A DNA stretch of 64,000 nt, taken from positions 186,001 to 250,000 of the forward strand of contig NZ_JACBGH010000002.1 of assembly GCF_013391695.1 (NCBI RefSeq), given 5' to 3'. The position numbers and the translations under genes are program-made. The notes beneath the pieces are model-generated. The model was not told the DNA's origin. It searched no databases and worked only from the letters and a program-made list of their open reading frames with translations. The stretch's first letter is position 1, and the number at the start of each line of letters is the position of its first letter. This document shows positions 8,653 to 17,542 of this stretch, one piece after another. This DNA comes from Thiomicrorhabdus cannonii. Lineage in GTDB: Bacteria > Pseudomonadota > Gammaproteobacteria > Thiomicrospirales > Thiomicrospiraceae.

Positions 8653-11307
8653 ATGAAAAGAATGCTGATAAATGCGACTCAGCCTGAAGAGCTGCGCATT
8701 GCCCTGGTCGATGGACAGACCTTGTACGACCTAGATGTCGAAACCCCACACCACCAAAAGAAAAAGGCCAATATCTATAAAGGCCGCATCACCCGCATCG
8801 AACCCAGCCTCGAAGCCGCGTTCGTAGACTACGGCGCTGAACGCCACGGTTTCCTGCCATTCAAAGAAATCGCCGACGAATACTACCCTGACAGCAAGCC
8901 GGAATCCGGCCGCTTCACCATCAAGGATGTGCTCAAAGAAGGCCAGGAAGTCATCGTTCAGGTACAAAAAGAAGAGCGCGGCAACAAAGGTGCGGCCCTG
9001 ACTACCCAAATCACGCTGGCCGGCCCTTATACGGTGATGATGCCGAACAACCCGAAAGCCGGCGGCATTTCACGCCGCATCGAGGGTGAAGACCGCTCGG
9101 AAATCCGCGACGCACTGCGCGACCTGGACATTCCGGAAGGCATGGGCATGATTATCCGCACCGCCGGTGTCGGCAAAAGCGCCGAAGAGCTGCAATGGGG
9201 TGTGAATTACCTGATCCAGCTATGGGACGCCATCCTTAAAGCCGCCAACGACCGCCCTGCGCCATTCCTGGTTCACCAGGAATCGGATATCGTCACCTTG
9301 GCGATCCGCGACTACCTGCGTCAGGATATCGGCGAAATCCTGATCGACGACATGGACACCTTCCACCGCGCCCGCGAGTTTATCCAGCTGGTCATGCCGC
9401 AACAGGTCTACAAGGTTAAGCCCTATCAGGACAAAGTCCCTTTATTTACGCGCTACCAGATCGAATCACAGATCGAATCGGCCTATCAGCGCGAAGTGAA
9501 ACTGCCTTCAGGCGGTGCGATTGTCATCGACATCACCGAAGCCCTGACGGCGATCGACATCAACTCCAGTCGCTCGACCAAAGGCGGCGACATTGAAGAG
9601 ACCGCTTTCCACACTAACATGGAAGCGGCCTGCGAGATTGCACGCCAATTGCGCCTGCGCGACATCGGCGGCCTGGTGGTCATCGACTTTATCGACATGC
9701 ACTCCAGCAAACACCAGCGTGACGTCGAGAACAAAATCAAAGACGCGGTTAAATCCGACCGTGCGCGCGTACAGATCGGCAAGATCTCGCGCTTCGGCCT
9801 GTTGGAAATGTCGCGCCAGCGTCTGCGCCCTTCTATCGAAGAATCCACCCAGATCGTCTGCCCGCGTTGTAACGGCGTTGGCGTGATCCGTGGCGTTGAA
9901 TCGCTTGGTTTGTCCATCCTGCGCCTGCTGGAAGAAGAAGCCATGAAGGAAAACACGCGCCGCGTCACCGTACAACTGCCGGTAGACGTCGCCACTTTCC
10001 TGCTCAACGAAAAACGCGCCCAGATCACCCGCATCGAAGACCGCCACAAGCTGCACATTATGATTGTGCCTAACGAGCACCTGCAAACGCCGCAATACAG
10101 CCTGGAACGCGTGCGCAACGGCGAAGAGATGGCGCATGGCGCAAGCTACGAAATCAAAACGATGATCCTGCCGGAAGACCACTTGGTGACGGAAGCGCCA
10201 AAAGTGATCGTTCAGGAAGAACCTGCCGTCAAAAATCTGCAACCGAGCGCCCCACCGCCAAGTGCGGCCGCAGCGGTTGAAAAGAAACCGGGACTGCTGT
10301 CACGCATGTGGAAAGCCCTGGTCAGTTTTGGTGCCGGCGAAGAAGAAAAAGAGGAAGAGAAGCGTCGCGAAGACAATCGCGGTCGCCGAGACGGTCGTCG
10401 CGATGGCCGCACCAGTGGCGGACGCAATGCCAATCGCCGAGGCCGCGGGCGTCGCGGTGAAGAAGGTCAGGAAGCGCGTGCACGTCGTGGCCGCGAAACC
10501 CCGGAAGCGGTAGAAGTCGTCGAAGAAGCTAAAGAAGCGCGCGAAGCCGCCCCTGAAGCCGGCCGTCAACGCAAAGGGCGTGATCGCAGCCGCCGCGGAC
10601 GCGGACGCGAGGCCAAACCGGTAGACACTCTGGAAACCGGATTGGAAGGCGCTGAAGAAACCACTGAAGCGCGCCCCCAGGAAAAACCGCAAGCCCCTGC
10701 AAGACCGCGCAGAAACGCGGAACGCGCGGAGACGGTAGATGAAGCGGTTGAAGCGGCTGACGTGCAAACCGGCGAAAACGAAGAAGAAGCAAATGAAGGC
10801 GGTGAACGCCGTGGCGGCCAGCGCCGTCGCAGCCGTTACAACAGCCGCACCTATAATCGCCGCCGCCGTGCACCGGCCGATGCCGAAAACCTGACGGTTG
10901 ACGCTCTAATGAATGCACAAGTCGAAGAGTCGGCACAACAGCCAGCAGCGGCAACATCGGTAACATCGGCGGCTGACAGCGAAAGCGCGCCTGCAGCGGC
11001 AGCAGAACCCGCCGTGGCAAGCGTAAAAACCGCGGAAGTTTCTGAAGCGGCCCCAGCAGAGCCCGTGAGCGAAGCGAAACCGGCTGCCGATGCAGAACAG
11101 ACTGCGGTTCAAGCCACTTCCGAGGCGCAAACAGCAACGCCGGTTGAAACGGGTGAACCTGCAACCATTGCATCGGCCGAATCCGCTGAAACAACGGAAA
11201 CAAGCGCTGAAACGGCAGTTGCGGCTGAACCTGTTAAGACAGATGAGGCAGAAACCGTTAAGACGGATGAAGCGGAAACCGAGAAAGTCAAAACGCAAAA
11301 CACTTAA
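8653..11307 (+). CDS. rne: Ribonuclease E
   Basis: Endoribonuclease that starts mRNA decay and processes rRNA and tRNA; scaffold of the degradosome at the inner membrane. The 884-residue protein has an S1 domain near 35-125, the DNase-I-like catalytic core with the Mg-binding aspartates (AIDINSS and VVIDFIDM) and the Zn-link CPRCNG near residue 403. The [22 protein letters not shown] start is canonical. The C-terminal third is low-complexity: arginine-rich blocks (RNA binding), then an Ala/Glu-rich tail with two KTDEAET units. Microdomains for enolase or PNPase could not be placed. It has a long leader and a strong terminator. Confidence 0.97.
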   Translation: MKRMLINATQPEELRIALVDGQTLYDLDVETPHHQKKKANIYKGRITRIEPSLEAAFVDYGAERHGFLPFKEIADEYYPDSKPESGRFTIKDVLKEGQEVIVQVQKEERGNKGAALTTQITLAGPYTVMMPNNPKAGGISRRIEGEDRSEIRDALRDLDIPEGMGMIIRTAGVGKSAEELQWGVNYLIQLWDAILKAANDRPAPFLVHQESDIVTLAIRDYLRQDIGEILIDDMDTFHRAREFIQLVMPQQVYKVKPYQDKVPLFTRYQIESQIESAYQREVKLPSGGAIVIDITEALTAIDINSSRSTKGGDIEETAFHTNMEAACEIARQLRLRDIGGLVVIDFIDMHSSKHQRDVENKIKDAVKSDRARVQIGKISRFGLLEMSRQRLRPSIEESTQIVCPRCNGVGVIRGVESLGLSILRLLEEEAMKENTRRVTVQLPVDVATFLLNEKRAQITRIEDRHKLHIMIVPNEHLQTPQYSLERVRNGEEMAHGASYEIKTMILPEDHLVTEAPKVIVQEEPAVKNLQPSAPPPSAAAAVEKKPGLLSRMWKALVSFGAGEEEKEEEKRREDNRGRRDGRRDGRTSGGRNANRRGRGRRGEEGQEARARRGRETPEAVEVVEEAKEAREAAPEAGRQRKGRDRSRRGRGREAKPVDTLETGLEGAEETTEARPQEKPQAPARPRRNAERAETVDEAVEAADVQTGENEEEANEGGERRGGQRRRSRYNSRTYNRRRRAPADAENLTVDALMNAQVEESAQQPAAATSVTSAADSESAPAAAAEPAVASVKTAEVSEAAPAEPVSEAKPAADAEQTAVQATSEAQTATPVETGEPATIASAESAETTETSAETAVAAEPVKTDEAETVKTDEAETEKVKTQNT

Positions 11308-11334
11308 AGGTTACGCGCCATCTTTCTAAAAATG

Positions 11335-11361
11335 AAAAGGCATCTTCGGATGCCTTTTTTA
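11335..11361 (+). terminator. Rho-independent terminator after rne
   Basis: Stem AAAAGGCATC/GATGCCTTTT (11335-11344 and 11349-11358) capped by a UUCG tetraloop and followed by further T residues, 28 bp after the rne stop. Confidence 0.9.
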
Positions 11362-11383
11362 TTGCCCTGAAACCACGTCTGAT

Positions 11384-11401
11384 AGCCGGCCTGTTGAGTT
11401 T
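11384..11401 (-). repeat. Interspersed 18-bp repeat, copy 3 (17/18)
   Basis: Reverse-orientation copy with one mismatch (GGCT end), between the convergent rne and tyrosine phosphatase genes. Confidence 0.85.
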
Positions 11402-11423
11402 TCAAACCGGGCAAAAAGCGCCG

Positions 11424-11909
11424 TTAGTCGATATGCTGCTTGCGGATATGGCGCAATAATCCTTCCGATGCGTCGGTGACCATGTCAAACACCAGATCAA
11501 AGCCTTGCGGACCGCCATAATAAGGGTCCGGCACTTCGGTCTGCGAAAAATTGTCGGCAAACTCCAGAAACAGACGGATTTTGTCAAAATGCTCCGGCAA
11601 CGCCAAATCCCGCAGGTTACTGTAGTTGGCCTGATCCATCGCCAGCACATAGTCATACTCGATGAAATCGCCAAAATCCACTTTGCGGGCACGCAGATCG
11701 TTCATTTCAATGCCGCGGCCACGCGCCACACTCATCGAACGGCTATCCGGCGGATTGCCCACATGATAGGCATGGGTGCCGGCCGAGTCGATTTCGATGT
11801 GCCGCTCCAACCCCTGATCGCGCACCAGCTTGCGAAACACCGCATGTGCCGTGGGTGAACGGCAAATATTGCCCATGCAGACAAACAATACCTTTACTTT
11901 TTTAGACAT
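11424..11909 (-). CDS. Low-molecular-weight protein tyrosine phosphatase
   Basis: Cytosolic phosphatase of 161 residues. The P-loop CX5R is CMGNICRS with nucleophile Cys11 and Arg17, and the general acid Asp is in VPDPYYGG near the C-terminus. Length and motifs are standard for the arsenate-reductase-like LMW-PTP family. It stands alone, convergent to rne and divergent from rluA, with no capsule genes or tyrosine kinase beside it. A Wzb-like role in exopolysaccharide control is therefore not supported by context. Confidence 0.93.
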   Translation of the reverse strand: MSKKVKVLFVCMGNICRSPTAHAVFRKLVRDQGLERHIEIDSAGTHAYHVGNPPDSRSMSVARGRGIEMNDLRARKVDFGDFIEYDYVLAMDQANYSNLRDLALPEHFDKIRLFLEFADNFSQTEVPDPYYGGPQGFDLVFDMVTDASEGLLRHIRKQHID

Positions 11910-11959
11910 AAGCCTCGTTACCTTCGATAAAATAAGGCAAACATTCTACAGGCCCGTTT

Positions 11960-12643
11960 TTGAAAATGCACCCCTCACCCATCCATTACAATCCACAGAT
12001 GCAGTTCTCCGAAGATTGGGTACTGTATGCCGATGAATTCATTATTGTCGCCAACAAGCCTTCGGGACTGCTCTCGGTGCCCGGTCGCGGCGAAGACAAA
12101 CAGGAATGCCTGATTTCCCATCTCAAAACGGTCTATCCCGACGTGCGCATCGTCCACCGCCTGGATATGGATACCAGCGGTCTGCTGGTGCTGGCGCGCG
12201 ACGCCGAAAGCCACCGCCTGCTGAGCCGCCAGTTTGAAACCCGCAAAACCTCCAAGACCTATGTAGCACAATGCGCCGGCACCCCTTCGCTTAACAGCGG
12301 CCATGTCAATCTGCCGATGATCATCGACTGGGAACGCCGTCCTTTGCAGCATGTGAACTTTCTGCATGGCAAGCACGCCCAAACGTTATGGAAACGCTTG
12401 GAGCAACATGTGGACTTTTTCAAGGTGGAGCTCACCCCCGTCACAGGACGTACCCACCAACTGCGTCTGCACATGAAAATGCTCGGCCATCCAATCCTCG
12501 GCGACACTCTCTATGCAGACGAGAAAAGCCGCGATATGCGCGCGCGTTTGATGTTGCACGCGCAGCGTCTCGGCTTTACCCACCCCATCACCCACGAACC
12601 GATGGAATTCTTCTGCCCGGACGAGTTTGAAGATTACCAATAG
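11960..12643 (+). CDS. rluA: RluA-type pseudouridine synthase (23S rRNA/tRNA)
   Basis: Pseudouridine synthase of about 225 residues without an S4 domain. The sequence has NKPSGLLSVPGR, the catalytic HRLDMDTSG, the ITGR-like VTGRTHQLRLHM and LGHPILGDTLYA, all close to E. coli RluA (23S U746 and tRNA position 32). Three in-frame ATGs (11960, 11966, 11999) are possible starts and none has a clear Shine-Dalgarno; the first is given here. It is divergent from the phosphatase gene. Confidence 0.9.
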   Translation: MKMHPSPIHYNPQMQFSEDWVLYADEFIIVANKPSGLLSVPGRGEDKQECLISHLKTVYPDVRIVHRLDMDTSGLLVLARDAESHRLLSRQFETRKTSKTYVAQCAGTPSLNSGHVNLPMIIDWERRPLQHVNFLHGKHAQTLWKRLEQHVDFFKVELTPVTGRTHQLRLHMKMLGHPILGDTLYADEKSRDMRARLMLHAQRLGFTHPITHEPMEFFCPDEFEDYQ

Positions 12644-12719
12644 CATTGCATCATCAACTGGCATATTTCATGCTTTTGGAATTTTACTCAGAATCACTTT
12701 GTGTTAAGGATAAAAAGGC

Positions 12720-13889
12720 ATGTCAAATATCGATCTAGAACAGGATGATAAAGCAACCCTTGAAATGCTCGCCATGATGGGAGAGTTGCCGAATGAAAAA
12801 GTCTCCGACGATGACGGCGAACTTGAAGTCGATGCCCTGCTGGATGCAATCAACAACGCCAGCGCCACCGAAAGTGAAACGGCATTGGAAATAGACGAGC
12901 CAAGCGTGATGGATGCGGAGGTTGGCAGCGATTATGCCTTTGAGGCCACGCAGCCCGAGGACCTGCCAAGCGAAAACGACAACCTTGACGATATTGATGC
13001 CATGCTCAACGATATCGACTCCCTCGCACAAAATGACGAAAGCGAAACGGCACTGGATCTGGATAATCTGGCGGAACCGCCGACGGCAATCGATGATGAA
13101 ATTGAAGCCTCGTTTTCTGCCGCCTCGCTTGAAGAAGACGCATTGCCAGATGCCGACGGCGAACTGGAAAACGCTATGCTGGCAGCAGAGCCTGCCCCCT
13201 CTTTCGAAGACGAACTGCCGGCAGCGGAATCGGTAGACAATCTGCTGGAAGAAGAACTCGAAGAACTTGAAGAAATCGAAGAAGAAAGCGCGCTTTCCGA
13301 CGATATCGCTATTGGAGAATCGCTGGAAGCTGTCGAAACCGGCGAATCGCTGGAAGCTGTCGAAACCGGCGAATCGCTGGAAGCGTCCCTGCCGGAAGAG
13401 GATGCCCTGAGTGAAGAAAGCCCCCTTTCCGACGAAACGCCGACGGTCGATAGCGCACTGCCGGCCTCAAACCTCATGGCTAAGGATGAAGATGACGCTG
13501 CTGAAAATGCCCGCATTGTGCAACAGGCAGCCGACACCATCGTCAATATGGAAGACGCTCTGAGCATTGATCAGGAGATTCAGAAGATCGCCGCCGAAGT
13601 TCGACTTTCCGCTCAGGAAGCCACCCGCCTGGCACTGGCAACCACACGCAAGGCGCACGAATCGGCCGAAAAAACCCAACAGGCGATCGAAGCCACCTTC
13701 GCCGCTGCCGAACGCGCTTTTGAAGCGGCCAAACAGGCAGGATACGAGCTGCAAAACGAAGGCTTGGGCGAACTGCTTTCAAGCAGCGAAATCGATGAAC
13801 AACTGGCCGCCATCCGCGAGAAGAATGCGCAGTTGAAGACGGTCAACGAAAGCATCAAAAAGCGCATCGCCGAACTGAAATCCTATTAA
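12720..13889 (+). CDS. Uncharacterised acidic protein with C-terminal helical region
   Basis: Not recognised. The 389-residue product is extremely acidic for its first 250 residues (Asp/Glu/Ser/Ala, few basic residues, likely disordered) and includes a tandem ESLEAVETG repeat near residues 200-222. The last 130 residues are Ala-, Glu- and Lys-rich and predicted helical. A stretch near 300-325 (LALATTRKAHESAEKTQQAI) resembles a stretch near 49-70 of the next protein. No signal peptide, membrane segment or catalytic motif is visible. An AAGG lies upstream of the ATG. It is 31 bp ahead of the next gene and very likely co-transcribed with it. Confidence 0.75.
   Translation: MSNIDLEQDDKATLEMLAMMGELPNEKVSDDDGELEVDALLDAINNASATESETALEIDEPSVMDAEVGSDYAFEATQPEDLPSENDNLDDIDAMLNDIDSLAQNDESETALDLDNLAEPPTAIDDEIEASFSAASLEEDALPDADGELENAMLAAEPAPSFEDELPAAESVDNLLEEELEELEEIEEESALSDDIAIGESLEAVETGESLEAVETGESLEASLPEEDALSEESPLSDETPTVDSALPASNLMAKDEDDAAENARIVQQAADTIVNMEDALSIDQEIQKIAAEVRLSAQEATRLALATTRKAHESAEKTQQAIEATFAAAERAFEAAKQAGYELQNEGLGELLSSSEIDEQLAAIREKNAQLKTVNESIKKRIAELKSY
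13317..13386 (+). repeat. In-frame 27-bp tandem repeat
   Basis: Two perfect 27-bp units (13317-13343, 13344-13370) plus a 16-bp partial third unit, encoding ESLEAVETG twice and ESLEA. Being in frame and perfect, it could expand or contract. Confidence 0.95.
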
Positions 13890-13920
13890 GAGTAGTCACA
13901 AAACACCCAAAGAGCCAGCA

Positions 13921-15162
13921 ATGAACGACGCAAACATGACGGACAGCCTGCTAGAAGAACTGGAACAGTTGGAAGCCTCATCCGAGGCTCTCGACGAACA
14001 GTTGGCGCATAACCGCAAGCAGCAGCACCAAGCCACGCAACTCAGTCCGGCAAGCACACTGGATGCCGCCACCCTGGCGCTGGAAGCGGCAAAAACGGCG
14101 CAGGAAGCCGCCACCCACAGCCAGAAAGCGGCAGAAGCCTCACTCAACCACAGCCACCGCCAGAAAGAGCAGGTCATCGAGCTCTCCGACGCCAATTACG
14201 CCTGGCGTCAGGCGGTTAAAACAGCCACTCATGAACTGCACAGCACGCAGAAACGTTTTGCGATTATGCTGGGCGTGAGTGTGTTTACCAGTCTTGCCGC
14301 CGTTTCCGCATTAGGCTGGATGCTCTATAGCATGAACAGCAAAGAGGCCCAATTTAAAGGTGAAGTGCTGGATTTGATTCAGACCGAAAATATCCTGCAC
14401 GGCAAACAGATCACCGTCAAAGTCGACGAGATTTCTTCTTTGCTGGAGTTGCTGGCGGCCGAGGTGAAAAAGATCACCCCGCAGCAGAGTGCAACCGTTG
14501 CCAGCGCCGTGATGGCCAATCCGGCAGAAATTCCGGCCAACGCACCTGCGGAACCCTCCCCGTTAGTGGACTTGCACACCGAGGCGGAAACGCCTGCTGA
14601 CGATACCCATGCCATTGCCGCAGCCGGCGGGGAGCCCACGGTGCAAACCGAAGCACACAGCGATGATCATTCTGTTGCACCTGCCTCTGACGAGATGACG
14701 TCTCCTGCACTGGCGGCGGAAACGCCGGTAGCCGCCAAGCCTGATGAGAGCGAGATCAAGGCGTTGATTGAGCAGATTCTGCAGGCGCAGCAGCAATTGC
14801 AGAGTCAAATGCATCTGCAGGCCGGCCATGCGGCCGTTACCCAAAACGGCGGCGGTTTGACTGACGCCCAGCAAAAACAGTTGAACGATATCGGCTGGTT
14901 GGTCAAAAAGCAGGCTAAATTGCTCGATGAGATCAAACATAACCTGCAAAACTTGCCGGCTCCGGTCCAATCCGGCAAAGGCAAGTCGGCCGAAAGCGCC
15001 AACTACCAGGCGATTCAAACCAGTCTTGAGGAATTGAAAGCGCAAATGGCCAATTTGAAAACGCAACAATCGGCCTTGCAGGAACAGGTGAAAGCCTTGC
15101 AGGCGCAGACCGAAAAACTCTCGGCCGCCCCCAAACCTTACAGTTACCGCATTCAGAACTGA
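13921..15162 (+). CDS. Uncharacterised coiled-coil protein with one membrane segment
   Basis: Not recognised. The 413-residue product has an N-terminal acidic/helical cytoplasmic-like region (1-110) and one hydrophobic segment at about 111-136 (FAIMLGVSVFTSLAAVSALGWML). A short helical part follows, then a Pro/Ala/Glu/Thr-rich linker (about 190-275). The C-terminus is coiled-coil with heptads rich in Gln and Leu (about 280-330 and 355-402). The segment near 49-70 (LALEAAKTAQEAATHSQKAA) resembles one in the preceding protein, suggesting the pair interact or share ancestry. No enzymatic motif is seen. The unit ends at an inverted pair of the interspersed repeat. Confidence 0.75.
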   Translation: MNDANMTDSLLEELEQLEASSEALDEQLAHNRKQQHQATQLSPASTLDAATLALEAAKTAQEAATHSQKAAEASLNHSHRQKEQVIELSDANYAWRQAVKTATHELHSTQKRFAIMLGVSVFTSLAAVSALGWMLYSMNSKEAQFKGEVLDLIQTENILHGKQITVKVDEISSLLELLAAEVKKITPQQSATVASAVMANPAEIPANAPAEPSPLVDLHTEAETPADDTHAIAAAGGEPTVQTEAHSDDHSVAPASDEMTSPALAAETPVAAKPDESEIKALIEQILQAQQQLQSQMHLQAGHAAVTQNGGGLTDAQQKQLNDIGWLVKKQAKLLDEIKHNLQNLPAPVQSGKGKSAESANYQAIQTSLEELKAQMANLKTQQSALQEQVKALQAQTEKLSAAPKPYSYRIQN

Positions 15163-15181
15163 ACGCGACAACCGCTTCCAA

Positions 15182-15199
15182 AAACTCAACAGGCCGGCT
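15182..15199 (+). repeat. Interspersed 18-bp repeat, copy 4 (17/18)
   Basis: Forward-orientation copy of AAACTCAACAGGCCGGGT, left arm of the inverted pair. Confidence 0.9.
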
Positions 15200-15205
15200 A
15201 GCAAT

Positions 15206-15223
15206 ACCCGGCCTGTTGAGTTT
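15206..15223 (-). repeat. Interspersed 18-bp repeat, copy 5 (18/18)
   Basis: Perfect reverse-orientation copy, right arm of the inverted pair. Confidence 0.95.
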
Positions 15224-15317
15224 TTGGATTGAAAAAAATCGCAGACAGCTGGCGTTTATTACAGCCCTTTACGATAATAATCGTTCACTCCTTCTTTAAA
15301 GTGCCGACATCCCGATT

Positions 15318-15674
15318 ATGTCCTTCTTAACCGTTATCACCCTGCTGCTGGTTTACCAACTCATTGGCGAATTGATTGTGCTGGAGTGGACACTCCCCAT
15401 TCCCGGCCCGGTCATCGGTATGTTGCTGCTGTTGGCGACCCTGCTGATCAAAAAACCGTTGGCCGCGCAGATGCAGGCTTCCACCCAACAAATTCTGTCG
15501 CATTTGTCGCTGCTATTCATTCCCGCCGGCGTCGGCGTGATGGTGCATCTGCCGCGCTTGCAACAGGAGTGGCTCGCCATCACCTTGGCGCTGCTGATCA
15601 GCACCGTTTTCGGTTTGCTGATCACCGCCTGGATTATGCTATTGATGATGAAACTCTTTAAGGAGCGTATATGA
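15318..15674 (+). CDS. lrgA: CidA/LrgA family holin-like membrane protein
   Basis: Small inner-membrane protein of 118 residues with four hydrophobic segments. It has the family pattern YQLIGELIV, LPIPGPVIGMLLLL and LSLLFIPAGVGVM. LrgA/CidA proteins act with LrgB/CidB, proposed as holin/antiholin-like factors or as pyruvate/glycolate carriers. The ATGA overlap (15671-15674) with the next gene indicates translational coupling. No regulator gene (lytSR-like) is adjacent. Confidence 0.92.
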   Translation: MSFLTVITLLLVYQLIGELIVLEWTLPIPGPVIGMLLLLATLLIKKPLAAQMQASTQQILSHLSLLFIPAGVGVMVHLPRLQQEWLAITLALLISTVFGLLITAWIMLLMMKLFKERI

Positions 15675-16390
15675 TCTCCCATTCGGCCATTTGGGTTTAT
15701 CTCTCCGCCAGCCCGCTCTTCGGCTTGACGCTGACCCTGCTGTGCTACCTGCTGGCCGTCAAAATCTATGAACGCGGCCGTTACAATCCGTTACTGAACC
15801 CGGTGGCGTTATCCATCGTGTTTATTATCGGCATTTTGCTGAGTGCGGACATCGCCTACCCCGCCTACTTTGCAGGCGCGCAATTTATCCACTTTTTGCT
15901 CGGCCCGGCGACTGTGGCGTTGGCGATTCCGCTGTATTATCAGCTCGGCAAGTTAAAAACCGTCTGGCTGCCGTTAACAGTCGCCTTGATTATCGGCATC
16001 AGCGTGTCCGGCATTAGCGCCTACTACATCGCCCAATGGCTCGGCGCCAGCGAACAGACCATGCTTTCGATGATCCCCAAATCGGTGACCGCGCCGATTG
16101 CGATGGGCATCAGCGAAAAAACCGGCGGCCTGCCGACCCTGACGGCGGTCTTTGTGGTGATTACCGGCGTGCTCGGCGCGGCCTTGGGCACCTGGCTATT
16201 GAAACGTTTTAAAATCGAGGACGAAGCCGTCAAAGGCGTGGCCATGGGCGTGACGGCACACGGTCTGGGCACCGCGCGCGCCTTTCAGATCAGCCCGCAG
16301 ATGGGCGCGTTTGCCGGCTTGGCGATGGCGTTGGCGGCGAGCATCTCGGCTTTTATTCTGCCGTTGGCGCTGACCTTCATTCGCGGCTAG
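15671..16390 (+). CDS. lrgB: LrgB family membrane protein
   Basis: Polytopic inner-membrane protein of 239 residues, partner of LrgA. It has the family signatures NPLLNPVALSI, LGPATVALAIPLY, PKSVTAPIAMGISE and AHGLGTARAF. Its stop codon shares the palindrome CTAG with the stop of the convergent EamA gene, so the two genes overlap by 4 bp tail to tail. Confidence 0.93.
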   Translation: MISHSAIWVYLSASPLFGLTLTLLCYLLAVKIYERGRYNPLLNPVALSIVFIIGILLSADIAYPAYFAGAQFIHFLLGPATVALAIPLYYQLGKLKTVWLPLTVALIIGISVSGISAYYIAQWLGASEQTMLSMIPKSVTAPIAMGISEKTGGLPTLTAVFVVITGVLGAALGTWLLKRFKIEDEAVKGVAMGVTAHGLGTARAFQISPQMGAFAGLAMALAASISAFILPLALTFIRG

Positions 16391-17256
16391 ACCGGTTTAC
16401 GCGTGATCAGGTAACCGCCGATAATAATCGGAATAATCCCCGCCACCTGAGAAGCCGTCGGCACCTCGTTCAATACCCAGTAAGCCAAACCCATCGTCAT
16501 CGGCGGTGAAAATGCAAACAACGCATTGACCTTGGTGATCGGCAACAGATAGATCGCCTCGACCCATAAGACCTTGGCAATAAAAAACACCAGTAATCCG
16601 GTGAGCAGCAGCCACCCGGCCTGTTGAGAAATCTGCGCCCATGTTGGCTGCGGTTCCAGCCAGATCGCCAGCACATAAATAAACGGCAAAGCGATGACCG
16701 ATCTGACCAGCAACACGGTTTCGCTCGACACCTGCGCACGCGACTTTTTCTGGTAGAAATTGGCAATCGGTGCAATCATCGCCGCAATCAACACCAAACC
16801 GTCGCCCAGACGCAGACTGTAATCGCTCTTCAACAGAACCAGCAATGCGCCAAGCGTCATCAACGCGGCACCGACAATATGCTTGAGCTGCAGACTCTCT
16901 TCGCTACGCCGCCCCAAAAACAGGTAGCTGAACAGAATCTGCAAAAACAGGATAATCGCCACATTGGTGGCGCTGGTGTATTGCAGGCCAACGAAGGTGA
17001 AGGCAAACAGCAGGGTGATAAACAGGCTCGTCATGCCCAGATTGAACCAGGCATCGCGGTTTTTGATTTCATGCCGTTTTCCACGCCACAACCACCAAGC
17101 TCCGAGGCCGAGCGCCGCAACGACCAGACTGTAAAAATAGGCATGCAGCCCGCCCAGAGCGGCGACGGTAAAAGAGGCAAAAATGGGAAACCACGCCTCA
17201 ATCAACGTCAGTCCCAGCGCATAGAATTCGCCTTTACGCTGCAAAGTCTGATTCAT
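16387..17256 (-). CDS. EamA/DMT family transporter
   Basis: Inner-membrane drug/metabolite-type exporter of 289 residues with about ten hydrophobic segments arranged as two EamA repeats. Typical signs are NVAIILFLQILFSYLFLGRR in the first half and a closing GGYLITRKPV. The ATG at 17256 is preferred; an in-frame TTG 12 codons upstream is possible. The substrate cannot be told from sequence. A degenerate copy of the interspersed repeat lies within it, encoding SQQAGW. Confidence 0.85.
   Translation of the reverse strand: MNQTLQRKGEFYALGLTLIEAWFPIFASFTVAALGGLHAYFYSLVVAALGLGAWWLWRGKRHEIKNRDAWFNLGMTSLFITLLFAFTFVGLQYTSATNVAIILFLQILFSYLFLGRRSEESLQLKHIVGAALMTLGALLVLLKSDYSLRLGDGLVLIAAMIAPIANFYQKKSRAQVSSETVLLVRSVIALPFIYVLAIWLEPQPTWAQISQQAGWLLLTGLLVFFIAKVLWVEAIYLLPITKVNALFAFSPPMTMGLAYWVLNEVPTASQVAGIIPIIIGGYLITRKPV
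16614..16631 (-). repeat. Interspersed 18-bp repeat, copy 6 (15/18, core intact)
   Basis: Reverse-orientation copy with the 15-base core ACCCGGCCTGTTGAG intact, inside the EamA transporter gene. Confidence 0.7.
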
Positions 17257-17434
17257 AAGAAAACCGCCTAGCCTCTGTCGGGAGGCTTTCAAAAATCAAT
17301 AAATGGCGCCCATTATAATGCCCGCCGTTCTTTTTAAAATGACCGTTTGATCTGCTGCATCACTTCGCGCCCCATTCGTGCAAAGCTCTCACTTATGAAT
17401 AGATAATCTTAAGTCCGCGCAAATGAATTCTATT

Positions 17435-17462
17435 TTGATTAAGGTGCCGTAAGCTTTAGACT
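17435..17462 (+). promoter_or_regulatory. Candidate promoter for the copper ATPase gene
   Basis: TTGATT (17435-17440), 16-nt spacer, TAGACT (17457-17462), 80 bp before the start codon. The spacer is not the 19-20 nt typical of MerR/CueR-controlled promoters and I see no clear CueR palindrome. Confidence 0.3.
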
Positions 17463-17542
17463 GAAAAGACCAGGCGATTGCGACCTCTTGCCGCGGTTTC
17501 CATCCTGCTTACCCTGCTTCCCCCAACCAAAGGAAGACGTGT

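Larger units (their letters stand above)
15180..15225 (+). terminator. Hairpin made of two inverted interspersed repeats
   Basis: Perfect 18-bp stem, AAAAACTCAACAGGCCGG (15180-15197) with its complement (15208-15225), loop of 10 nt. The right arm ends in five T residues. It lies 17 bp after the coiled-coil gene stop and has the structure of a factor-independent terminator. Confidence 0.8.

Noticed and set aside
10529-11203. Minus-strand frames under the rne tail
   Set aside because: They arise from the low-complexity C-terminal coding of RNase E.
17435-17462. CueR-type operator before the copper ATPase gene
   Set aside because: The spacer is 16 nt and no dyad matching a CueR box is visible.
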